From assembly GCA_035542855.1 (NCBI GenBank), contig DATKKM010000035.1, forward strand, positions 1-15,804: a DNA stretch of 15,804 bases, read 5' to 3'. Numbering within the stretch: the stretch's first letter is position 1; the number at the start of each line of letters is the position of its first letter. A model generated the notes under the pieces. That model saw only the letters and a program-made list of their open reading frames with translations. It searched no databases and was not told where the DNA came from. Origin of the DNA: DATKKM01 sp035542855 (GTDB taxonomy: Bacteria > Chloroflexota > Dehalococcoidia > SM23-28-2 > RBG-16-64-32). Both the position numbers and the translations under genes were made by a program. Below, in pieces: positions 7,071 through 13,475 of the stretch.

Positions 7071-7956
7071 AGAGATTCTAGAGGAATGCCTATCCGCATA
7101 CCTTGATGGCCGCCGCTCGATCGCCGAGAGCCTTTCGCTCTACCCATCAGTCGCAGACCAGCTCGAACCGCTCCTCCGCACAGCCACCAGCATCTCCGCC
7201 AACTTCGGCGACTACGTCCCGCCGCAACACATCCAGCAGCGCGGCCTCCACCGCTTCCTGTCCGACGCCCGCGTCCGCCGCAACCTCAAGACCCTGAAGG
7301 TCAGCGGCAGCGAACGCGGCCGCTTCGGCATCGCCTGGCAGAAGTACCGGGTTGGCTTTGCCGGCGCCGCCATGGCCCTCGTTGTGATGGCCGGAGCCGT
7401 TGGCGGGAGCGTTCTGGTGGGCGGAAGCAGCGGCGGTGACGGTAACGTCCAACATGTGACAACGGCGCCTTCCACCCCGGCCGCAGTCATCAACTTCAAC
7501 AAGGTGCTGGACGACATCAAGACGCGCAGCGCTCGCGGCGAGAACCTGGCCCCGTCCGATATCGAGAACCTCGGCCGCGCGGCCAGTCAAATTCAGAACT
7601 CCCCGGACGACGAGATCCAGCCGTTCTCTGACCAGATCGCGCAGCAGCTTGCCGATGCAAATTCGCTTATCTCCGATATCGTCGTCAACCAGCCAGAGGT
7701 TGCGCCCCAGGCCCAGGAGGCCCAGGAGACCATCTACCAGGTAGCAGCCGTCATCGGTGCGCCGCTGCCCACTCCTACGGGCATCGCAGCCGCCACGCCG
7801 GTCACCACAACGCCGGAGCCGACGCCGGTCATAACCGAAGAGCCCACGATCGCGCCGACGCCGGAGGTCACACCTCCGCCGACTGACGCGCCGACGCCAA
7901 CGTTGCCGCCGCCTCCCAGCGACACGCCGCCTCCGCGCGAGCCCGCCGGCTCCTAA
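7051..7956 (+). CDS. Probable membrane anti-sigma factor with a Thr/Pro-rich extracellular tail
   Basis: This 301-residue protein overlaps the sigma-factor gene by 20 nt, so translation is probably coupled. Residues 1-45 (LEEILEECLSAYLDGRRSIAE..., then YPSVADQLEPLL) form a helical cytoplasmic segment common in Chloroflexota proteins encoded next to ECF sigmas. It lacks the H-x3-C-x2-C zinc site of classical zinc anti-sigma factors. A transmembrane helix spans about 101-125. The outer part has a helical region (about 147-236, DUF5667-like in character) and a low-complexity TP-rich tail from about 238 to the end. I infer that it sequesters the sigma at the membrane and senses an external cue. 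This rests on gene context and topology, not on a recognised catalytic motif. Confidence 0.65.
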   Translation: MSTRRLEEILEECLSAYLDGRRSIAESLSLYPSVADQLEPLLRTATSISANFGDYVPPQHIQQRGLHRFLSDARVRRNLKTLKVSGSERGRFGIAWQKYRVGFAGAAMALVVMAGAVGGSVLVGGSSGGDGNVQHVTTAPSTPAAVINFNKVLDDIKTRSARGENLAPSDIENLGRAASQIQNSPDDEIQPFSDQIAQQLADANSLISDIVVNQPEVAPQAQEAQETIYQVAAVIGAPLPTPTGIAAATPVTTTPEPTPVITEEPTIAPTPEVTPPPTDAPTPTLPPPPSDTPPPREPAGS

Positions 7957-7983
7957 CCCTAGCGTCTGCGGTTGCTGCGGGTA

Positions 7984-7989
7984 TAGAAT
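7984..7989 (+). promoter_or_regulatory. -10 box of the Gre-fusion gene (leaderless start)
   Basis: TAGAAT ends 8 nt before the ATG at 7998, inside the 41-bp gap after the anti-sigma gene. No Shine-Dalgarno sequence is present and the -35 region is not recognisable. Confidence 0.45.
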
Positions 7990-7997
7990 CGCGTTGC

Positions 7998-8789
7998 ATG
8001 TCCGACGCGACGCTCGAAGAAGCTGCCACCAAATACCTCGAGACAGTGAAGGGTGCCGCCCGCCAGCCGGCGCTGGCGGAACTCAACCGCTTTCAACGCT
8101 GGTACGGCTCGGACCGCCTGATCGGCCAGATCCGCGGCCATGACGTAGCCCTCTACGGTGAGGCGATGGGCCCGGCGACTCCCGAAACACAGAAGCGCGC
8201 GGAACAGCTCCGCGCGTTCTTCGTCTTCCTGAAGAAGGATGGCCTGCTGGACCAGAACCTCGCCCCGCATCTGCGCCTGCGCAAGGCCGGCAAGTCCTCC
8301 GGCGCCGTCCACCACGCCGCCCAGCCATCCGAAGTGGAGCTCACCCAGGAAGGCGTGGAAGCGCTGAAGGCTGAGCTGGCGACGCTGCTGGAGACTCGCA
8401 TCATTGTGCGCGAAGAGATCCGCAAAGCCATGCTCGATAAGGACTTCCGGGAGAACGCGCCGCTGGACGCCGCCAAAGACAAGCAGGGCCACACCGAGGC
8501 CCGCATCCGCGACATCGAGGCGATGCTCAAGCGCGCTGTGATCGTGGACGGCGCAGCCAGGACAGGGCGCGTGCGCGTTGGTTCAACCGTGCGGGTGAAG
8601 AACGCCAGCTCCGGCAAGGTGGTGGAGTACTCCATCGTCGGGCCGACCGAGGCCAACGCGGCGGAGGGCAAGATCTCCAGCGTCTCCCCCGTCGGCAAAG
8701 CGCTCCTCGACTGCGTCCCCGGCGACGAAGTCGAGGTGGAGGTGCCGTCCGGCACGCTCAAGCTCCAGGTCGAAGCCGTCCACGGTTAG
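7998..8789 (+). CDS. Gre-family transcription elongation factor fused to an N-terminal SAM-like (recombinase core-binding-type) domain
   Basis: At 263 residues this is about 105 longer than ordinary GreA (about 158). Residues 113-263 form a complete Gre factor. The coiled-coil runs from LTQEGVEALKAELATL to IRDIEAML, with its acidic tip at KDFREN, so D149 and E152 align with the E. coli GreA catalytic pair D41/E44. The FKBP-like C-terminal domain contains VRVGSTVRV, IVGPTEAN, KISSVSPVGKALL and GDEVEVEVP. Gre factors stimulate transcript cleavage in backtracked RNA polymerase. Residues 5-95 look like the SAM-like core-binding domain of tyrosine recombinases: TLEEAATKYLETV, LNRFQRWYG, LRAFFVFLKKDGLL, then NLAP. 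No recombinase catalytic domain follows. I infer that the N-terminal domain adds a DNA- or protein-binding function. The Gre assignment is firm; the N-terminal one rests on pattern. Confidence 0.88.
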   Translation: MSDATLEEAATKYLETVKGAARQPALAELNRFQRWYGSDRLIGQIRGHDVALYGEAMGPATPETQKRAEQLRAFFVFLKKDGLLDQNLAPHLRLRKAGKSSGAVHHAAQPSEVELTQEGVEALKAELATLLETRIIVREEIRKAMLDKDFRENAPLDAAKDKQGHTEARIRDIEAMLKRAVIVDGAARTGRVRVGSTVRVKNASSGKVVEYSIVGPTEANAAEGKISSVSPVGKALLDCVPGDEVEVEVPSGTLKLQVEAVHG

Positions 8790-8821
8790 CCGGGCAGCAA
8801 TCCGTACTAATCCAGAATTTC

Positions 8822-8851
8822 TTGACATGTCGCCTGTCGGCGCAGTAGCGT
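8822..8851 (+). promoter_or_regulatory. Promoter of HTH-serA with a palindrome in the spacer
   Basis: A perfect TTGACA (8822-8827) is followed after 18 bp by TAGCGT (8846-8851), which ends 6 nt before the ATG at 8858. The mRNA would be leaderless for the long HTH-serA form. Within the spacer, CGCC-TGTC-GGCG (8831-8842) is a perfect 4+4 inverted repeat, and TGTCG occurs twice 7 bp apart. A repressor bound there would block RNA polymerase, so autoregulation by the encoded helix-turn-helix is possible. Confidence 0.55.
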
Positions 8852-8857
8852 GAGCCC

Positions 8858-10651
8858 ATGGCCACGTTGCAAGAGCACGATGCCCTCAACGAGCTCAAGG
8901 CCGAGATCGTCCGCCGGGGCTGGAAGTTCAAAGACCTCGCCCTGCGCCTCGGCGTCACCAGCCGCCACCTGAGCGACGTGCTTAACGGGCGCGCAAGGCT
9001 GACGCAACGCCTGGGCAACCAGATCCACGACGTGACCAGCATCCCCCTGTCCCATATCCCACTGGAGAGCACCATGAGGATCCTTATCTGTGACCCCATC
9101 GCCCAGGACGGCGTCGAAATCTTCCGCCAGGCGGGTGCCGACGTTGACATAAAGACCGGCCAGAAGCCGGAGGAGCTGAAGAAGTCCGTTAACGGCTACG
9201 ACGCCCTTGTTGTCCGCAGCGAGACCAAGGTCACCCGCGAAATCCTCGACGCCTCGACGCACCTCCAGGTGGTCGGCCGCGCGGGCGTTGGCGTCGACAA
9301 CATCGATGTCGCGGCCGCCACCGAAAAGGGCGTCGTCGTCGTCAACGCGCCGACGGGCAACACGACGTCCGCAGCGGAGCACGCAATCGCCCTCATGATG
9401 TCGCTCGCCCGGCGGGTGCCTGACGCCAACGCCTCGCTGAAGTCGGGGAAGTGGGAACGCAGCAAGTTCGTGGGCATGGAGGTACGGAACAAGACGCTGG
9501 GCGTCGTGGGCCTGGGCCAGGTCGGGTCGGAGGTGGCCCGGCGCGCGCGTGGCCTCGAGATGCGGGTCATCGCATTCGATCCCTTCGTGCCGGAGGAACG
9601 CGCGAAGATGATCGGCGCGGAGCTGGTGACGATGGACGAGTTGCTCGCCCAGTCCGACTTCATCACGGTGCACACGACGCTGACGGAGGGGACGAAGCAC
9701 CTGATCGGAGCGGATGAAATCGCAAAGACCAAGCCGACAGTCCGCTTCATCAACACGGCCCGCGGCGGCATCATCGATGAGGCGGCGCTCGTCGAAGCGC
9801 TGAAGTCGGGCCGCGTCGCCGGCGCCGCCATCGACGTCTTCGAGAAGGAGCCGATCACTGACCACCCCCTCTTCGCGCTCGACAACGTGATCGTCACCCC
9901 TCACCTCGGCGCTTCGACCGCGGAGGCGCAGGAGCGCGTTGCCGTCGACGTCGCGCACCAGGTGATCGCCGTGCTCAGCGGCGAACCGGCGCGCTGGGCC
10001 GTCAACGCGCCGCTGATTGACCCCGAGACGTACGCCGCCCTGGCCCCCTACGTTCCGGTCGCGCAGAAGGCCGGCTCACTGGCGGCGCAACTCCACACGG
10101 GCCAGCTGGCGACGGTCGAGATCGACTACGCAGGGGACATCGCGCACGCCGACGTCACGCCGCTCAAAGCGGCTGTCATCCGCGGGCTCCTCTCGCAGAT
10201 CAGCGTCGAACAGGTGAACGTGGTGAACGTCGACCTCATCGCCGAACGCCGCGGCCTGCAGCTCAAGATGGTGCACAGCCCGGAGCACGAAATCTACTCC
10301 AACCTGATCACAGTCCGTTTGAAGAGCAAGCGCGGCAAGACCGAGGTCGCCGCGACGATCGCCCACGATGGCCCGCACATCGTCTCGATCGACGAGGTGT
10401 GGGTGGACGTGCCCCCGAGCGAGGGCTACCTGCTGCTCGTTGAGAACCGGGACCGGCCGGGCATGATCGGGGCTGTGGGCACTCTGATGGGTGAGTTCGG
10501 GGTGAACATCAGCTTCATGAACGTCGGCCGCCACGAGAAGAGCGGCAACGCGCTGATGGTGATCGCCCTCGACAGCGCGCTGACGCCGGAGCAGATCGAT
10601 GCCGTGCGCCAGATCCCGGACGTGATCGGCGTGCGCCTGGCGCGGCTCTAG
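8858..10651 (+). CDS. serA: D-3-phosphoglycerate dehydrogenase with an N-terminal XRE/Cro-type helix-turn-helix
   Basis: SerA oxidises 3-phosphoglycerate with NAD+, the first step of phosphorylated serine biosynthesis. Residues 73-597 form a complete 525-residue long-type enzyme: substrate domain (MRILICDP...), NAD-binding GLGQVG (218-223), catalytic R302, E331 and H349 (in NTARGG, FEKEP and TPHLGAS), an intervening domain (about 385-520), and a C-terminal ACT domain (about 525-597, YLLLVENRDRPGMIGAVG), the usual serine-sensing site. Residues 10-68 add a helix-turn-helix: FKDLALRLGVTSRHLSDVLNGRARL, resembling HigA/XRE domains. No stop separates the parts. A leaderless promoter supports the ATG at 8858. 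The ATG at 9074, with GGAGAG upstream, would give the normal 525-residue enzyme, so two forms may be made. The gene shares its stop CTAG with the convergent DUF1015 gene. Confidence 0.9.
   Translation: MATLQEHDALNELKAEIVRRGWKFKDLALRLGVTSRHLSDVLNGRARLTQRLGNQIHDVTSIPLSHIPLESTMRILICDPIAQDGVEIFRQAGADVDIKTGQKPEELKKSVNGYDALVVRSETKVTREILDASTHLQVVGRAGVGVDNIDVAAATEKGVVVVNAPTGNTTSAAEHAIALMMSLARRVPDANASLKSGKWERSKFVGMEVRNKTLGVVGLGQVGSEVARRARGLEMRVIAFDPFVPEERAKMIGAELVTMDELLAQSDFITVHTTLTEGTKHLIGADEIAKTKPTVRFINTARGGIIDEAALVEALKSGRVAGAAIDVFEKEPITDHPLFALDNVIVTPHLGASTAEAQERVAVDVAHQVIAVLSGEPARWAVNAPLIDPETYAALAPYVPVAQKAGSLAAQLHTGQLATVEIDYAGDIAHADVTPLKAAVIRGLLSQISVEQVNVVNVDLIAERRGLQLKMVHSPEHEIYSNLITVRLKSKRGKTEVAATIAHDGPHIVSIDEVWVDVPPSEGYLLLVENRDRPGMIGAVGTLMGEFGVNISFMNVGRHEKSGNALMVIALDSALTPEQIDAVRQIPDVIGVRLARL
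9064..9069 (+). promoter_or_regulatory. Internal ribosome binding site for the canonical serA start
   Basis: GGAGAG lies 4 nt before the in-frame ATG at 9074, which begins MRILICDP, the ordinary N-terminus of phosphoglycerate dehydrogenases. It supports internal initiation of a 525-residue SerA within the longer HTH-SerA frame. Confidence 0.55.
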
Positions 10652-11919
10652 TCCCAGAGGGCGTTGAAGACCAGCCCCGAAGGAACCTTGGGGTAGAAGA
10701 ACGTCGACTTCTGGGGCATCCGTTCGCCCGCGTCCGCCAGGTCCAGTACGCGCTGCACGGACACCGGGTTGAGGATGACCGCGTAGCACGCCTTGCCCTC
10801 CCGCACCTGGCGCAGCGCCGCCGCCGCGTCCTCCGTGAACCACACGACTTTCTGATCCTTCGTCTGCTCGTCGGACAGGCCCATGACGCCGCGCAGGATG
10901 CCGTAGTCGCAGACCGCGTAGTCCAAGGACCGCCACGCGGCGCTGCGGTCTTGCGGCAGCAGCCCGTCCAGCGCCTGGCCGTCGCTAACGTTGGCGATGA
11001 AGACGCCGTCCGGTGTCGCGATGGCAAGGCCGCCGTGCTCCGCGAGCTCGTGCACGAGCGCGCGCGCATCGTCGCCGAACGATTCGAGGGTGAAGTACTC
11101 TTCGAGCGCGGGCCCCAGCTCGTCCCAGGGGACGCGGGCGGACGTCAGGCGGTGTGTCGGCAGCACCAGCATTCCCGGATCGTCCGCGGCCACAAGGCCG
11201 ACCAGCGCGAAGTTCTCCGGCTCGGCCCCTGTCCACTCGGCCCGCTGACCCTTCACCTCTTCGCGGTACATGAGCGCCGTTTCGTAGCGATGGTGCCCAT
11301 CGGCGACGTACAGCGTCTCGTCAGCGAAGACGCGCTCCAGCTCTTCGATTGTGGCGGGCTCGTCGATGCGCATCAGGCGGTGGTGCTGGCCGTCCACACC
11401 CTCGAACTCGGCCAGGGGCAGCTCTTGGTGCTCTCCCTCGTCGATCAGGTTGAAGATGCGCTTGTCGCTATCGCGGTAGAAGAGGAAGACGGGGCTACCG
11501 TTGATTCTTGCGGTGCGGTACAGCTCCAGGCGGTCCTGCTTGTGCTTGGGGAACGTCTGCTCGTGCGGGAGCACCGCGCCCTCGCTCCAGGGCACCACGC
11601 GCAGCCGCGCGAAGAGCAGCCTCCGCGTGTAAGAGCGGTCGCCATAGGGGAACGTCTGCTCGTAGAGGTAGTACGCCGGCGTGCTGTCGCGGCGCAGGGT
11701 GCCCTGGTCGATCCACTCGTGCAGCGTGCGCGCCGCGTTCTCATAGCGGGTGCCGCCGTTCTCTCTGGCCAGCTCCACTCGCACGGCGTTCAGAGGCGAG
11801 CGCTCGTAGAGCTCGTCCTGCAGCTGCGGCGGGATAGTGTCGAACGGCGGGCAGACGACGGCGGCGAGGTCGAGCTCGGGGTTGTAGCGCAGCGCGCGAA
11901 AGGGGCGGACGTCGGCCAT
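10648..11919 (-). CDS. DUF1015-family protein
   Basis: This 423-residue soluble protein matches the DUF1015 family along its full length. Hallmarks are the N-terminus ADVRPFRALRYNP with VCPPFDTI, the central LPHEQTFPKHKQDRLELYR (about 117-135) and YVADGHHRYETAL (about 204-216). No signal peptide or membrane segment is seen. The biochemical activity of the family is not securely known to me. From memory, its genes often lie beside serA and an aminotransferase gene, so a link to serine metabolism is plausible, and here it converges on serA. The start at 11919 is preferred over the ATG at 11931, because that upstream ATG lies inside a TATGCT -10 box that ends 7 nt before 11919. No Shine-Dalgarno is visible. 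It is divergent from the HIT gene. Confidence 0.88.
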   Translation of the reverse strand: MADVRPFRALRYNPELDLAAVVCPPFDTIPPQLQDELYERSPLNAVRVELARENGGTRYENAARTLHEWIDQGTLRRDSTPAYYLYEQTFPYGDRSYTRRLLFARLRVVPWSEGAVLPHEQTFPKHKQDRLELYRTARINGSPVFLFYRDSDKRIFNLIDEGEHQELPLAEFEGVDGQHHRLMRIDEPATIEELERVFADETLYVADGHHRYETALMYREEVKGQRAEWTGAEPENFALVGLVAADDPGMLVLPTHRLTSARVPWDELGPALEEYFTLESFGDDARALVHELAEHGGLAIATPDGVFIANVSDGQALDGLLPQDRSAAWRSLDYAVCDYGILRGVMGLSDEQTKDQKVVWFTEDAAAALRQVREGKACYAVILNPVSVQRVLDLADAGERMPQKSTFFYPKVPSGLVFNALWD

Positions 11920-11926
11920 CAATCCG

Positions 11927-11959
11927 AGCATAGCCCGTCACCGCCCGTCGCGCTATGTT
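11927..11959. promoter_or_regulatory. Back-to-back -10 boxes for DUF1015 and the HIT gene
   Basis: The minus strand has TATGCT (11932-11927) 7 nt before the DUF1015 ATG at 11919. The plus strand has TATGTT (11954-11959) 7 nt before the HIT ATG at 11967. The boxes are only 21 bp apart, so each -35 region would fall on the opposite -10 box. No clear -35 element is seen for either. The 47-bp interval contains no Shine-Dalgarno sequence for either gene. Confidence 0.45.
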
Positions 11960-11966
11960 TGTATGC

Positions 11967-12290
11967 ATGCAGCGCTACTGCGTGTTCTGCAACATCGTCG
12001 CCCGTACGGAGGCCGCCGACATCCTCTACGAGGACGACGAGGTGATGGTGTTCCGCAACCGCCTGCGCTGGGTGCCGGTAATGCTGCTCTCCATCCCCAA
12101 GCGCCACATGACGCAGGCCGAGCTCTGGCAGAACATGGGCCGCGTCGGCGAGATCGCCGTGCAGATGGGCAAGGAGCACTGCCCCGGCGGCTTCCGCCTG
12201 CTATCGAACTTCGGGACGGACGCGATGCAGAGCCAGGAGCACGCGCACGTGCACGTCCTGGGCGGGATGTTCCTGGGCGAGTACGCCTAG
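11967..12290 (+). CDS. HIT-family (histidine triad) protein
   Basis: A 107-residue protein of the histidine triad superfamily, which hydrolyses or transfers nucleotide phosphoramidates and related compounds. The triad QEHAHVHVLGG places histidines at 92, 94 and 96. An N-terminal C5-x2-C8 (CVFCNIV) together with H47 in IPKRH forms the structural zinc site seen in many HIT proteins. DILYEDDEVMVFRN matches the usual substrate-pocket strand. It is divergent in the central block, where the usual D-x-x-P-x-A-P-x-H pattern is replaced by NRLRWVPVMLLSIPK, and it lacks the C-terminal WPPG of HINT proteins. The ATG at 11967 is preferred over 11955, which falls inside the predicted -10 box. Its stop shares CTAG with the convergent baeRF-like gene. 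Confidence 0.87.
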   Translation: MQRYCVFCNIVARTEAADILYEDDEVMVFRNRLRWVPVMLLSIPKRHMTQAELWQNMGRVGEIAVQMGKEHCPGGFRLLSNFGTDAMQSQEHAHVHVLGGMFLGEYA

Positions 12291-13408
12291 GCGAAGCGCA
12301 GCAACGCGCCGATGCCGCCGCGGGAGGTGAGCAGCTCGGACGCCGGGCCAAACACGATGTTCACGTGGGTGTCCTTGAGGAGCGCGAAGTCGATGGCGTG
12401 ATCGACCACGTCCGGCAGTGCTTCGCAGTCTTCGCTGTCGCAGGCAGGACATCGCTTGAACGGGGCCGCCGCGAAGTAGTCGCAGTTGTGGCACAGCGAT
12501 CCCTGGCTGGTCAGCCCGTCGACGATGACGATCGTGTCAGCCTTGCCTTCGATCAGCGCCAGGAGCGTGGCCTCCAGGCCGAGCGTTCCCTTCCCTCCGG
12601 CGCCTGCGTAATTCACGATCTGCTCTACCAGGGCCAGTTCCGCGCTGCGCTCCTCTTCGTCGGCCAGCGCGCCGGCGCGCTCCAGGATGCTTTCGTCGGT
12701 TTCTGTCTTGAAGTCCGACCCGAACTGGCCGATGATTCGCTGCCGGAGCGGCTCAGCGAGCATCCCTGCGAACTCTTTCGTCGCCCCGTCCACCCCAACC
12801 AGGGCCAGCCGATCGAAGCCCTTCTCATAGAACATGCGGCCCAGCTCGTCCGCCGTCTCGCGGAGTACGCGGCTGTGGTGGAAATCGACGTGGCGCTGGA
12901 AGCGCGCCTGGGACCACCCGCCCTGCGCGTGGCGGCTGGGCAACTCTTCCCGGTGCTCGGCCAGCTTGCGGAATTCGCCCTGCTCGCCGATGTACAGCCG
13001 TGCTTCCCCGCCGTCGAGCATCAGCACGGCCATCCGCGGCGCCTCGTCCAGCGCTCGCGCGAGGTAGCGGGTCTCAGCCTCAGGCGCGCAGACGACATAA
13101 GACGGTACGCTAACGCCCAGCTCGTGCACCTCCCAGATCTTTTCCGGCGCACAGGCGAACATCGCCAGGCCGCGCCCGCGCTGCTCCCAGCCGTCCAGGA
13201 ACTGCAGGATGCGATCGTGCTCACGCTCGAGCGCCGCGATTGTACGCTGATCGGCGGCGCGGCGGGCGCGGGAATACGCTCCCTTGAACTTCATCGAGGG
13301 TTGCCCGCGATCGTAGGCGAGGCGCGGGTCTACCTTAATGTAAACAGTAACGATGCCTTCATCGCTGTGCAGGCTGGCAAGGCGGGCGAGGTCCTCTTTG
13401 GTAATCAT
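12287..13408 (-). CDS. baeRF/Vms1-like protein with an archaeo-eukaryotic release-factor fold
   Basis: This 373-residue soluble protein resembles bacterial relatives of eRF1, Pelota and Vms1. The N-terminal part (about 1-120) begins with TVYIKVDPR. The central domain carries AQGGWSQARFQRHVDFHH (161-178), in which GGWSQ occupies the place of the release-factor GGQ or Vms1 GSQ loop. The segment ALVGVDGATKEF (about 202-213) is also family-typical. The last domain has a four-cysteine zinc site (C306, C309, C320, C323) and the ending GGIGALLRF, as in eRF1 domain 3. Relatives include peptidyl-tRNA-cleaving Vms1 and the ribosome-hibernation factor Balon, so a role on stalled or dormant ribosomes is the best inference. 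I cannot decide between hydrolase and non-catalytic ribosome binder. The start fits a TAGGCT box 6 nt upstream. Confidence 0.78.
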   Translation of the reverse strand: MITKEDLARLASLHSDEGIVTVYIKVDPRLAYDRGQPSMKFKGAYSRARRAADQRTIAALEREHDRILQFLDGWEQRGRGLAMFACAPEKIWEVHELGVSVPSYVVCAPEAETRYLARALDEAPRMAVLMLDGGEARLYIGEQGEFRKLAEHREELPSRHAQGGWSQARFQRHVDFHHSRVLRETADELGRMFYEKGFDRLALVGVDGATKEFAGMLAEPLRQRIIGQFGSDFKTETDESILERAGALADEEERSAELALVEQIVNYAGAGGKGTLGLEATLLALIEGKADTIVIVDGLTSQGSLCHNCDYFAAAPFKRCPACDSEDCEALPDVVDHAIDFALLKDTHVNIVFGPASELLTSRGGIGALLRFA

Positions 13409-13414
13409 GGCCTC

Positions 13415-13420
13415 AGCCTA
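13415..13420 (-). promoter_or_regulatory. -10 box of the baeRF-like gene (leaderless start)
   Basis: The minus strand reads TAGGCT, ending exactly 6 nt before the ATG at 13408. The intervening GAGGCC is too close to act as a normal Shine-Dalgarno. No clear -35 element is seen. The 67-bp gap to rph shows nothing else. Confidence 0.4.
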
Positions 13421-13475
13421 ACCCGATTGCCCGCAACAGAAAAGCTCATCGCCATGCTCGCAGTGATTCGCAGGC

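Noticed and set aside
7958..7983. Repeated CTGCGG units after the anti-sigma gene considered as a terminator
   Set aside because: They are direct repeats, not an inverted repeat, and no T-run follows.
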